Assembly: GCF_019399895.1 (NCBI RefSeq)
Contig: NC_091880.1
Location: 5,084,001 to 5,148,000 of the forward strand
Length of the DNA: 64,000 bases
Direction: 5' to 3'
Origin: Cardiocondyla obscurior
Lineage: Eukaryota > Arthropoda > Insecta > Hymenoptera > Formicidae
The notes beneath the pieces are model-generated. The model was not told where the DNA came from. It did not search any database and saw only the letters and a program-made list of their open reading frames with translations. Position numbers and translations under genes: made by a program. Below, in pieces: positions 1 to 9,959 of the stretch. Positions within the stretch are counted from its first letter, which is position 1; each line of letters starts with the position of its first letter.

Positions 1-1890
1 CGCTTGGAGCTTTGTGCCGCCACTCTTTTGGTTCGCCTGGTGCATCAAATCAAACTAGCAGCTAGTGTCCCCATCGACGATATCTATCTCTGGACCGACT
101 CGACAGTTACGTTAGTCTGGATTCAGGGATATTCGTCAAGATGGAACACCTATGTGGCAAATAGAGTTACCGAGATTCAAGAATTGCTGCCACAAGCACA
201 TTGGAACCATGTGCAAAAAATTGAAAACCCAGCTGATTGCGCTTCCCGAAGAATTGCTCCGTCGGAATTATCAAACCACTCGCTGTGGTGGACGGGTCCT
301 TCATGGCTTTCGCCATATGATACTCTGAATTTCCAGATGCACCAACCGAAAGCACATAAAACAACAGAGGAAAAGCGCCCGGCTCGATTTCATGCTGCGG
401 AAACCGTGTCACAAGAAAACCCATTCCTGCTTCATTTTTCCTCTCTCTCCAGACTCTTGCGTGTATCGGCTTGGTGCCGCCGATGGCTACCTAGCGAGCG
501 CGTAAGTTCCTCTAGCAAAGTTCTTACGCCATCAGAACTTTCAAAGGCCGAATCCTATTGGATAATCTCCTCTCAAGAAACTTGGTTTTCGGAAGAAATT
601 AAGATATTAAAAAAACAACAGCCGCTCCAACGTCAAAATCGGTTGTCGCGTTATACTCCATTCTTAGATAAGCACGGAATTATGCGAATCGGCGGGCGTT
701 TACATCAAGCACCTTTTGATTTTGAGCATCGACACCCGATTCTATTACCGCAAGAATCTCATTTCGCGAAACTATTAGTGGATAAATTTCATAGGCAAAC
801 ACTGCACGGCGGCGTACAGCTGACACTAGCATCCATAAGACAATCTTATTGGATTCTTAACGCGAGAACTATAATTAAAAGTCACATTCATAAATGTCCG
901 CAATGCATTCGGTGGAAAAGAAGCATAAAAACTCCACTTATGGGAGATTTACCCCACATGCGTACTACGCCATCACCTCCTTTTGCCAATACAGGAGTTG
1001 ATTATGCCGGCCCGATAATGATACGCACATCTAAGGGCCGAGGTCAAAAAGCCTATAAAGGCTTTATTGCTATCTTCGTCTGTTTCGCAACCAGGGCGCT
1101 ACATTTGAAAGCCGTCTCCGATTACACGACGGAGGCCTTTCTTGCAGCTTTTCGGCGATTTGTTTCTCGTCGCGGCTTATGCGCACGTTTGTATAGCGAT
1201 CGCGGAACAAATTTTGTCGGAGCCGATGCTCAGCTTCGAGCTTTTATGCATTCACTTACGCAAGATTCTTCCTTGCTAAACAATTTTGCTAACCAACATA
1301 TAGAGTGGCATTTTAATCCGTCCAACGCACCTCATTTCGGAGGAATCTGGGAAGCTGCGGTAAAATCGGCCAAGCACCATCTCCGACGTGTAATCGGAGA
1401 GGCTACCCTTACATATGAGGAGCTAGCAACGCTCCTCTCGCAAATTGAGGCATGTTTCAATTCACGACCACTAGCACCTTTATCCGATTACCCGACGGAT
1501 TACGAAGCCCTGACGCCTGGGCACTTCTTAATCGGAAATGCGTTAAATGCCGTGCCAGAACCTACATTAAGAGATCAATCGGAAAATCGACTTTCGCGTT
1601 GGCAATTGATCCAGCAAATAAGAGATCACTTCTGGCATAGATGGTCCGCGGAATACATTCCGACGCTTTATGCCAGAAATAAATGGCCCATAACTATCGA
1701 GAATTTAAAAATAGGGTCACTCTGCTTGCTTTACTCAGAAAATACTTCGCCCGCGGCTTGGCCTCTTGCAAGAATCATTGCTACCCATCCCGGCAAGGAT
1801 GGTCAAGTGCGGGTAGTCACGATACGCAACGCAACTTCTACTTTTACCAGACCCGTGGTCAAAATTGTACCTATGCCAGTTACTGATTAA
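1..1890 (+). CDS. BEL/Pao retrotransposon pol, C-terminal part (RNase H end, integrase, DUF5641-like tail)
   Basis: The frame is open at the window edge, so the 5' part of the polyprotein (gag, protease, reverse transcriptase) lies outside. Residues ~1-100 match the end of a BEL/Pao RNase H (FxxWTDSTVTLVWI, then NPADCASR). Residues ~255-300 hold the HHCC integrase zinc finger (HRQTLHGG ... CPQCIRWK). The integrase core follows with D in NTGVDYAGP, D in LYSDRGTNFVG and E in HFGGIWEAAVKS, matching a DDE triad. The last ~100 residues, with SRWQLIQQIRDHFWHRW, match the DUF5641-type tail of BEL/Pao integrases. It would insert element cDNA in the nucleus. The frame is intact to the stop at 1890. 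The start given is only the window edge. Family assignment is firm; activity is unknown. Confidence 0.93.
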   Translation, partial: RLELCAATLLVRLVHQIKLAASVPIDDIYLWTDSTVTLVWIQGYSSRWNTYVANRVTEIQELLPQAHWNHVQKIENPADCASRRIAPSELSNHSLWWTGPSWLSPYDTLNFQMHQPKAHKTTEEKRPARFHAAETVSQENPFLLHFSSLSRLLRVSAWCRRWLPSERVSSSSKVLTPSELSKAESYWIISSQETWFSEEIKILKKQQPLQRQNRLSRYTPFLDKHGIMRIGGRLHQAPFDFEHRHPILLPQESHFAKLLVDKFHRQTLHGGVQLTLASIRQSYWILNARTIIKSHIHKCPQCIRWKRSIKTPLMGDLPHMRTTPSPPFANTGVDYAGPIMIRTSKGRGQKAYKGFIAIFVCFATRALHLKAVSDYTTEAFLAAFRRFVSRRGLCARLYSDRGTNFVGADAQLRAFMHSLTQDSSLLNNFANQHIEWHFNPSNAPHFGGIWEAAVKSAKHHLRRVIGEATLTYEELATLLSQIEACFNSRPLAPLSDYPTDYEALTPGHFLIGNALNAVPEPTLRDQSENRLSRWQLIQQIRDHFWHRWSAEYIPTLYARNKWPITIENLKIGSLCLLYSENTSPAAWPLARIIATHPGKDGQVRVVTIRNATSTFTRPVVKIVPMPVTD

Positions 1891-2012
1891 AACAAAATTG
1901 CTTACGGCTCACTTGAATTTTCTGATTCTTCTGTTGATTTAGCACATACACATACTACTACCGACAATTGTAACCGCTCGTTTCGTCCAACGCTGGGACG
2001 AGGCGGGCGGAA

Positions 2013-2452
2013 TGTTTTGAAAATGAAAAAAGGGCATAAACCTTCTTATTTTCATCGCATATAAAAACCTGAGCTAGCTTGCAACAGCTCGGGTTATCGT
2101 CTTGACTGTCGCTAAACATGCTCTCAATTACTTTGACACTTGCGATTAGTGCGTGCTCTATCTTTTATAGATACCACGGGAAAGCCCGAAACTGGAACTC
2201 CTTTGTCTTAAGGAACAAAGGCCTAAGCGAGCCTGCTTAGCGACAGTCTGAACGAAATCAGTCGCAATCCAGAACGCGTGCTTACCGCTCACTCCGGATT
2301 CTGCAACGCTTTATAATCGCTCTCGCTTGAGCATTTCTTTTGCATAAGTTTGCGCGCGACTTGTGCGTTGTACAAACAACTTTAAATAAAGTTCGGCATC
2401 ACTTTGTTAATTTGGTGTTTACTATCTATTTTCTCGAAACCACGCGCGAACA
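2013..2452 (+). repeat. 3' LTR of the BEL/Pao element, with polypurine tract just upstream
   Basis: The LTR begins TGTTTTGAAA after a purine-rich stretch (about 1999-2012, GAGGCGGGCGGAA) that would be the polypurine tract. It ends in GAACA at 2452. It contains a TATA-like box (TATAAAAA, 2060-2067) and a poly(A) signal AATAAA at 2385-2390. The 5' LTR lies outside, so the ends are inferred from TG...CA and cannot be checked by LTR alignment or target duplication. The 120 bp between the pol stop and the LTR hold no gene. Confidence 0.6.
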
Positions 2453-2712
2453 TAGTCTATGTTCTCTTCTACATTTATTTCCATTGCTTCTAGTTCTTTT
2501 TTATTAAGCGGAATATTTTCTTCCATTACATTAATGTTATCTATATCATCTGGCATTTTTTGGATTTTATTTTTAAAATTAGTTGATTTTGGTAATGTTC
2601 TTTTTAAAGTTGGTGGTTCATGTACATCTGCTTGTACTTGAATATTTGTTTAGACTTGAAAACTATCGCTGGAATCCATTTCCATAGGAATTTGTGTAAT
2701 TTCATCAAGATT

Positions 2713-4497
2713 TTAATTTTTATTGTTGATCCGTTTTTCAGGGACACCCGTTGTATAGTCTTCCTTCCTCTTGAGCTTCTTGTGATCGACGCTAGGGGCG
2801 GTGTAAATTTCTACTTCAAGTGATGTGGCGCTGTGATCATCTTGACTTTCTTTAAAACTGTCGCAACTATTATTTTCTTCTCCCGAACTTGAATTTTTAA
2901 TAATTTTTTTATGTTTTTTATGTTTTCGTTTTCTGCGTAAAACATAATCAGATGAGCTACTAACATGTTTTCTCTTTTCTCCCTTTAGACAGTTTTTTGA
3001 ATCGTCAGTTTCGTCATCGGTGTCGTAATAATAAGATTCTGTATCGTCGTCGCTACTGTCTCAAGCCTTTAAAAATTTATCTTTTACAGATTGCTTTTTC
3101 CTACTGTCACTGTCATCATATGGAGTTAATTCATGTGATCTAAGTTTTTGATGAGGAGCAGGATTTCTTGAATCGCTGGTTTCTCGTGCTCTTTTTAAAG
3201 TAGGCTGCGTTATTTTTTGTTTCTTGTGTTCTTGCTCAATTGAGTTTTCACTAGAGGATGATAATGCTCGTTTTGCACGTAGCGGATAAACATTTTGTTC
3301 TAATTCGACAGGATTTCGAGACAATGCGTCAGTGTTTTTGTTTTTCTTACCAGGTTTATATTTTATTTGATACTCATACTCGGCTAACTTGAGTCTCCAT
3401 TGCATAAGTCGTGAAGTTGGATCAGATATGGAATTTAACCATTCCAAGGGTTTGTGATTCATTACTAAAGTAAATTTGCGACCGTAAATATATGGACGAA
3501 AATGTTTTACAGCGTATACAAGAGCTAATAATTCTCTTTCAGTAGGAGAGTATTTAGTTTCCGCGTCATTTAACACTCGCGATGCGTATGCTATCGGGAG
3601 GTCGTTTCCTATTTTTCCTTGACTTAATATTGCTCCAATTGCGAATCCTGAAGCATCTGTCGTTATGACAAAAGGTTCGTTAAAATTCGGATACTGTAGT
3701 ATTGGTTCTGAACATAAAGCATTGCGAAGTACGTCAAATGCATTTTGCTGTTGCTCTTTCCATTCAAAAACTATAGTTTGCTTTGTCAAGTCTGACAAAG
3801 GTTTAGCGATCTTAGAAAAGTTTTCGATAAATCGTCGATAGTATCCGACAAGTCCAAGAAACTGTTTAATATTTTTTCTTGTTTTTGGTATAGGAAAATT
3901 TTTTACAGCATCAATTTTTTTAGGATCTGGTTATACTCCATTTTCTGTGATTATATGCCCAAGATAAGCGACTTCTCTTTTTAGAAATTCGCATTTGTCT
4001 GGTTGCAAAAATAAATTCGCTTCTTCTAGACGTCTCATGAGTCTTTCAAACTTGACTGCGTGTTCATTAAGAGATCGCGCATAAATTACAATGTCATCGA
4101 GATAGACAAACAACTCGATTCCCTGTAATCCAGTCAAAACTTGGTCCATTAATCTCTGAAATGTAGCAGAAGCATTTTTCAATCCAAACGGCATTCGATT
4201 ATATTCAAAATGTCCATAGGGTGTTGAAAATGCGGTTTTATGTTTGTCCTTTAGATCCATTTCAATTTGATGAAACCCAGATGCTAGATCAAACACAGAA
4301 AAATATTTAGCACTTCCAAGCTGATCTAGTATATCAACGATGTTTGGTAGTGGATATGCGTGTCCAATAGTCTTTTCATTTAGTGCCCGAAAATCAATTA
4401 CAAGGCGCCATTTTTTATTTCCCTGAGAGTCATCCTTTTTAGGGACTATCCACAACGGAGAGTTATATGGCGAACTAGACGGTTTGTTGCACCAGGT
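2713..4497 (-). pseudogene. Decayed Ty3/Gypsy pol: reverse transcriptase and RNase H with a charged tail
   Basis: Reading on the minus strand, RT begins around 4490 (SSSPYNSPLWIVPKK), passes FDLASGFHQI and reaches the catalytic YLDDIVIY. RNase H follows (TTDASGFAIGAILSQ, then HKPLEWL). The frame carries a TAA at 3931-3933, where relatives have a lysine-type codon, and a TGA at 3061-3063. Apart from these it stays open from ~4497 to 2713. The RNase H is followed by more than 150 residues rich in K, E, D and S instead of an integrase. The N-terminal RT fingers and protease are missing at the high-coordinate end, where an LTR abuts. The low-coordinate end is cut by the BEL element near 2452. RT type resembles the gypsy/17.6/errantivirus clade. 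This is an old, non-coding copy. Confidence 0.85.
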
Positions 4498-4890
4498 AAC
4501 GGTGCAAGGGGTCCGTCCTCCCGGAACACTTGTATACCTACGAGGGGACAATAAATAGACTTCTTTTTATTATAACTGACTTTATTCTCTTCCTTGAAAC
4601 CGTACAGGCGTCGGGCAGCGTTACCGCGTCGTAGTTGTTATCAGAATAAAACGCGGACGTTCGGCGGCCGCGGGTTTTATACGCGACTGTTGCTAAGGCG
4701 GAAAAGCAACAGTCCGCGGATTTTGGTCACATAGGACAGTGACCGTGTTTGGTCATTGCCTATGTGAAAAGTGCAAGGCGTCCATCAGTCAGCGGATTCC
4801 GCGATCGGAAGATCCGATCGACGCCGGTTGTTAACCCGGCCTGCGCCTTCGCGGGCGCAGCCTTGCTGTTGCCGGGGTTGGGTTACAACA
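4498..4890 (-). repeat. Errantivirus-like LTR (3' LTR, minus orientation)
   Basis: On the minus strand a polypurine tract (GGGGGGAGGGA, plus 4891-4901) is followed by TGTTGTAACCC at 4890. The sequence then runs to about 4498, where it ends in CCGTTACC next to the pol remnant. AATAAA-type signals are visible near 4575-4590 on the minus strand, close to the LTR end as expected for poly(A). Because the env remnant lies immediately upstream on the same strand, I read this as a 3' LTR. The outer boundary is inferred. The partner LTR is not in the window, so no target duplication can be tested. Confidence 0.5.
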
Positions 4891-5065
4891 TCCCTCCCCC
4901 CTAGGGGGAAGAAAAAGGCTATGACTTTAATCGAGCCATTTTCTTCTTCTCGTAGTGTTACAGAAGTTATTACAGTAGTTATAAGCTTATTCTATTTTTC
5001 TTGTCTTGCTTATTACTATAAACTTATGTTTTACACGGACGCGGGCATGGGCGCCTTGGTCGGTT

Positions 5066-6164
5066 TCAACATGCGAGGAGGCGGGGGGGGGGTTTCTTAT
5101 TCTTGTTGTATCTTCTTATACCTAGTATTACAATTACCGCAATTATAACTATCACACTTACAGTGGTACTGGCGCTCGCGGTGTACACGATTATTTCGTG
5201 TGAGGTGATACCTCCGGTCTGACTCACGGTGTTTTCCAACTCACTGAGCTCGCCGCTTAACTTATCTAATTCTACCGGGTTTCTTATAAATGTCTCGCGC
5301 TGTATTTCTTTTAAGTTCATTCCTTCCGGTAAGGCGTTCGCGGGTGTAAGGCTTAGATTGTATAGAGGTAAATGGGTAATTATGTCTGTCTCGTTAGGGG
5401 CTGTCCTCGTACGTATCGTCATGTCGGTCGTGGTGATTTTGCATTCTCCGTAAACAGTCAATTTTCCCGTCCGTTTGATCTGTAGTATTTTGCTCGGCTA
5501 GTTTTTACATTGCATGTGTATCTCTCCTGTGTGCTTATTGTCGAAAATAGCCAAGCCTGCGGCTCGTTTAGCGTAATCCAAAACGTGGCACGCGACGTAA
5601 GGTGTCGTATATCGCATTGCGTCGGTTGCTGCTCGGGTCTCGTGAGCGCTTGTATCTCACACGGGGCATTCGCCTTCACGCGATAAACCGGGTGATTCTG
5701 CGTGCATATGTAGATTTTGGTCCCACGATTGCATTTCTTTAGCTCGTCCGCGGTTAGTAGGATATAATTGACGTTATCTCGGTCAAACGCGATTACCTCA
5801 TTGTTTATGTTTACAACCTTAAATCTATGTTTTTTCTCTAAAACGGGTACTAGCGCGACTTTTATTACCTCATATGATTCGTATTTGACGATAGGGAATT
5901 TGATAATAGTCACTATCGCATTTTTTTTATAATATGCGCTGATATCCGCGTATTTTTGTATGTCGTTTCAGCTTTGTACGTTTACCCTGAACGAGAAGTG
6001 ATTTCCTCCTTTTGATGTCCCGATGCTTCTCTTAATTCTATTACTAGTCTTTCTAGGGGTAGTATACGCAAGTTTATAATGTCCGTTTTCGCGTGAGTTA
6101 GGAAGTCGGTGACATCGTATACGTCGCTTATCATGGTTTTTATTAATGCTTCTAACACTGACAA
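5066..6164 (-). pseudogene. Decayed errantivirus-like envelope gene fragments
   Basis: Three minus-strand pieces (5982-6164, 5458-5913, 5066-5461) lie in three different frames but follow each other as one gene broken by frameshifts. The last piece has a hydrophobic membrane-spanning stretch about 25 residues before its end and then a short basic tail rich in R, N and K, the layout of a type I membrane fusion protein C-terminus. The middle piece has spaced cysteines (CNRG, CTQN, CEIQ, CDIR), like the ectodomain of insect errantiviral, baculovirus-F-like envelopes. It sits directly upstream of the polypurine tract and LTR on the same strand, the normal place for env. The 5' part is cut at ~6231 by the Polinton-like terminus. 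It is a non-functional relic, and identification rests on architecture more than on motifs. Confidence 0.5.
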
Positions 6165-6231
6165 ATAATCTATCGCATATAATCTCCGCGTCAGCTGATC
6201 CAGCCTCCAGCTGATGCTGCTTGTTGCGTTC

Positions 6232-6478
6232 AGTAGGGAATAAACACGGGTTCTAACCCAGGAGCGTTGAGGGAGGCGATGGGACGGGGGAAAAAATTCT
6301 TGATGAGAGGAGCGCGGGGAGAGGAAGCCGTAGGTGGGAAGAGACGGGGGGGTATCTGTCGCCCATTCATACCCCCGTCTCTTCCCACCTGGCTACCTCC
6401 CGCGCTCCTCTCATCACGGATTTTTTCCCCGTCCCCTCGCTCCTTAACGCTCCTGAGTTAGAACCCGTGTTTATTCCC
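6232..6478. repeat. Terminal palindrome of the Polinton-like element (left end of P1)
   Basis: The segment starts AGTAGGGAATAAACACGGG, and its reverse complement recurs at ~6478 (CCCGTGTTTATTCCC). The two ~115-bp arms are near-perfect inverted copies around a short centre (TCTGTCGCCCATTCA) near 6357, so a single strand would fold into one long hairpin. The outer edge abuts the errantiviral remnant; the inner edge leads into gene a. The same palindrome occurs at 22217, 23058, 35141, 36846 and 38410. Polintons are known to start with AG and end with TC or CT, which agrees with AGT...ACT here. Confidence 0.75.
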
Positions 6479-6546
6479 CCTTACAACACCCCGCGCTAGC
6501 AACCACCGTTAATATATATTACAAATAAAATAAAAACTTACGTTTT

Positions 6547-6879
6547 TTAATTTTGCCGCATTTTTTTCACCGGCGGCAATTCGCTGTCTACAAAGGCGAA
6601 TCGTTTCCCGTTGGTGCACAAGTTCATCCGCTTGTCTATAACGTACCCACACTCGTCACCCACGAAATTTTCGGGAACAGAACGAGGTGTTCTGTCAAAA
6701 GTCAATATTTCACCACGTTCGCACTCACCGCGTATGTGGTTATCGTAATATAAGCTCAATTGAGCTGAACTGTTTTTTTGGTGTGTGCTACACCACACAC
6801 CGCTTGCACTAAACGGGGTGCGATCCCCCAACTCGCGGCGCGCGAGAATGTGTACCAACGATGCACACTTTTTTTCCAT
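6547..6879 (-). CDS. Gene a: 110-aa protein of unknown function next to the element terminus (left arm)
   Basis: I do not recognise this family. The 110-residue protein has conserved cysteine/histidine positions (CASLVHILARREL, GVWCSTH, CGYVIDKRMNLC) and a basic end (KKMRQN). Relatives lie at 21810-22145, 22652-22996, 36382-36699, 37976-38306 and 38756-39083, always with the 3' end pointing to a terminal palindrome. That fixed place in all copies suggests a role tied to the element ends or its expression, but this is inference. The start at 6879 is supported by the same MEK/MDK start in the other copies. The open frame over 110 codons and conservation between divergent copies argue that it is a real gene. 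Confidence 0.7.
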   Translation of the reverse strand: MEKKCASLVHILARRELGDRTPFSASGVWCSTHQKNSSAQLSLYYDNHIRGECERGEILTFDRTPRSVPENFVGDECGYVIDKRMNLCTNGKRFAFVDSELPPVKKMRQN

Positions 6880-7355
6880 TTAAGAAGTCTCTTAATTAGA
6901 CGTGTTGCACTTGAAAAAATCATCATGCGACTGACAGGCAACAGCTACGAGCTCACTGCAGACAGTCAGAAAGTAAAAACGAAAGCATTTTTTTATCAAC
7001 AGCAGTCCCGAAGGTGTGACATATACTCGTGAGAATCTTTTACAGCGTTTAGCACGTTTGAAACTTAAGATGCATTCTATCACGCAATGAGAGATTAAGA
7101 AATTATTTCATTTAAAAGATGTATCTCGAAAATGTGACATATACTTACACAAATCTTTTACATTTAATATAAAGTTTTTAAAGAAATATGTATGAGATCA
7201 ATCAGTAGTTCATGGATATTGGGGAAAAAAATGCAACAATAAAAAATTTTTTAATATAAACATTTAAATTATATATATTTATTATAAAATATAACATTAT
7301 TTGTATATTTTGACGGCAATAAAAATGTTTTAATATAATATAATATAATATAATA
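6880..7355 (-). promoter_or_regulatory. Conserved upstream region of gene a
   Basis: No gene is seen here. A ~300-bp block directly upstream of gene a, with the landmarks GTGACATATACTC, CTGCAGACAGTCAGAAAGT and AAATGAAATAATTTCTTAAT on one strand or the other, recurs upstream of nearly every gene a copy (about 21500-21810, 22430-22650, 37640-37975, 39084-39330). Conservation outside the coding frame suggests promoter or replication signals of the element. The part from ~7150 to 7355 is very AT-rich and ends in a short TATAA repeat. Confidence 0.4.
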
Positions 7356-8121
7356 TTACTTTCGCGCTCCGAATACTAGAGCTAGCAGCTCACAATCAAC
7401 AATTTGATTCCCATCATAGCAATCGCTAGCATGTATCGCGCTTACAACCTCGTCACGAGTATTAGCAGGGAAAGCGATGCTAGCAAATCGTGCAAATTTC
7501 GAATCAATTATTTTAAGAAAAGATGTTAATTTATTAAACGCTAATGTAATACACTCATCAAGATCAATCATTTTAAGAAATGTCGATTCCATCATCATTA
7601 AGCATTTGCCAGCTGATTCAAACCGCAGGACATCCATGCCATTAAAGTTGCGTAGTCTGGCTGTCAACGCACCGAGGTACACGAAGTCTTGAAGATTTTT
7701 AAAATCGTTGTGGAGCAAACTTAAAATGTTTGCGCGATACTCGCAGAGTGATTTCCAAGCCTCGAGAGATAGCGGCATTTCCAATCCTCGATTATCGCCA
7801 ATAATAATTTCCACATAACTAGGTGTTCCAACATTAACACCAATTTCTAAATATTTATAACTCGTAGCCGTCAATGCATATCGCTTACATAGAATACGGA
7901 TTGCATGTTCTTTAGATGAGCTAGTGTAAAAACAAAAAAATGACCATATAAAGTTTTTATTAAAAAAATTTTTTAGTTAGAAAAATTAATACTCACTCAT
8001 TATTCGCACACAATGTGCTAGATGCATTAGCTGGCGTGTAATAATTCATATTACTCGCATATGATGTATTAGCCGGCACATTAAATTCCATATTTGCATC
8101 AGTTGGCACGTAAAAATCCAT
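7356..8121 (-). CDS. Gene b: two-exon protein of ~229 aa, unknown function (left arm)
   Basis: Exon 1 is 8121-7997 and begins at an ATG (MDFYVPTDANMEFNVP). It ends in GA before a GTGAGT donor. Exon 2 starts at 7920 after TTTTTACACTAG and runs to the stop at 7356. The 74-bp intron joins the frames exactly (GA + C gives Asp). Exon 2 carries the conserved core YLEIGVNVG, LSLEAWKSLCEY and DCELLALVF. I do not recognise the family. The core is shared with the right-arm copy (20482-21243) and with a diverged copy at 35471-35981, so it is under constraint. Exon 1 is rich in N, Y, A and T and looks unstructured. The splice model is inferred from GT-AG signals conserved in both arms. Confidence 0.7.
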
Positions 8122-8279
8122 CACATTAAGAACGGTAATAACAGATCAGTTTGATGCGCGTGTTACATTTAATGCGATATAATTGTTCCGAGATTCTTTT
8201 TATATATATATCCCCACCACTAATAAAAATGCATCAATTAAGTGGGGGATTAAATCTTCAAACTGTGTAAGTTTTATTC

Positions 8280-8675
8280 CTAGGCAACACACACAGGACA
8301 CATGTTGCATGGAATTATCATATACATTGGAAGTCCACAATTACCACATGATCTACCACATAATGCGTTTTGACTATCAATTTCATGTTTGCGAACGGCA
8401 ATCATTGGCCCACCCACATCAGCTAAATTAATCATACATGGTGCACATACTGCAATAGCTTCACTAGGTGTGCAATAATAAAAAGACAACATACAATGTT
8501 TAGTACGTCCATTAAGCGCGAAAAGTTGTGGTGAATCTATTTTTCGAGAAATACAATCTTCAAGATCTTCACTTTGATCACTCATATAATCACTATCGTT
8601 GGGAAATCCAATATCGTCCTCATCAAATAAATCCATTAATTCTCCATTGTCATTTACAGCATTTAAATCAGCCAT
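8280..8675 (-). CDS. Gene c: 131-aa acidic, cysteine-rich protein (left arm)
   Basis: The first ~45 residues are strongly acidic (LMDLFDEDDIGFPNDSDY). The C-terminal half has paired cysteines (CAPC, CGRSCGNCG, CNMCPVC) that could bind zinc. The right-arm copy at 19926-20321 differs by only a few residues, all in the acidic part. The ORF lies on the same strand as genes a and b and is preceded by an AT-rich, TATA-bearing stretch (ATATATAG near 8728). Function unknown. A regulatory zinc protein is a guess from composition only. Confidence 0.65.
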   Translation of the reverse strand: MADLNAVNDNGELMDLFDEDDIGFPNDSDYMSDQSEDLEDCISRKIDSPQLFALNGRTKHCMLSFYYCTPSEAIAVCAPCMINLADVGGPMIAVRKHEIDSQNALCGRSCGNCGLPMYMIIPCNMCPVCVA

Positions 8676-8759
8676 ATTCTCTTAACACAAAATATAAATT
8701 TAGTGAACTGTCACCCGATGGTATTTATATAGATCACATTTGTAGGTAATAGTGGGGAT

Positions 8760-9660
8760 CACAAGCATTAGTCTTAAAATAAAAAATGATATCATAAAGA
8801 TTGCATCAGAAATGCAAGATTTGCGGGCACCACACGTGCTACTGCATTGCATTGGAAATGCAAGATTTGCAGACGCCGCACGTGCCAGTTATCTCAGGCA
8901 ATGGTGTGGATTACAAGCGTTTAGTCTTAAATGAAAAAAACAGTGATTTTATATAGGCGATAATGTTATGAAGATTGCATCAGAAGCGCAAATTTGTAGG
9001 CGTCGATATTGAAATGTAATAAAATAATATCATATAAAGATTGCATGATTTGCGGACACCACACATGCTACTGCATTGCACTGCATTGGAAATGCAAGAT
9101 TTGCAGACGCCGTACGTGCCAGTTATCTCAGGCAATGGTGTGGATTACAAGCGTTTAGTCTAAAATGAAAAAAACAGTGATTTTATATAGGCGTAATGTT
9201 ATGAAGATTGCATCAGAAGCGCAAATTTGTAGGCCCCGCTATTAAAATGTAATAAAAATAATATCATATAAAAATTGCAAGATTTGCGGATACCACTCGT
9301 GCTACCGCACTGCATTGGAAATGCAAGGTTTGCAGACGCCACACGTGCCAGTTATCTCAGGCAATGGTGTGGATTACAAGGGTTTAGTCTAAAATGAAAA
9401 AAACAGTGATTTTATATAGGCGATAATGTTATGAAGATTGCATCAGAAGCGCAAATTTGTAGGCGCCGCTATTAAAATGTAATAAAAATAATATCATATA
9501 AAAATTGCAAGATTTGCAGACGCCACACGTGCCAGTTATCTCAGGCAATGGTGTGGATTACAAGCGTTTAGTCTAAAAATGAAAAAACAGTGATTTTATA
9601 TAGGCGATAATGTTATGAAGATTGCATCAGAAGCGCAAATTTGTAGGCGCAGCTATACAC
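8760..9660. repeat. Tandem repeat, ~233-bp unit, about four copies (left arm)
   Basis: Units begin with GATTGCATCAGAAGCGCAAA near 8970, 9204, 9436 and 9620, with an incomplete first unit near 8804. Each contains GATTTGCAGACGCC, CACGTGCCAGTTATCTCAGG and GTGATTTTATATAGGCG. The repeats lie between the divergent genes c and polymerase, the position of a bidirectional promoter or replication region. No gene is seen from 8676 to 9959 apart from these repeats. Confidence 0.8.
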
Positions 9661-9959
9661 ATGTGCTGAAAAAATACTAAGCAAAAATTTGTAGACACCA
9701 CATGTATGTCACTTATCACAATATGCACGTGCAAAACTGCTAACATTAGAAAAAATATAAAATTATCAAGCGGCTTCCAGTGTTTCATCTGTTCTCCATC
9801 GTTATGAAGGTTAATACTTAAAAATGCTGACATAATCGCTATGAATTCATTGAACTTACTTAAAAATGTAAACGTAGCAGTTTGTCATATACCGCATATA
9901 AAACTGTGGAGCATACATCACATTTTATCATTTAACATATTGAAATCTCGAGAATAAAA

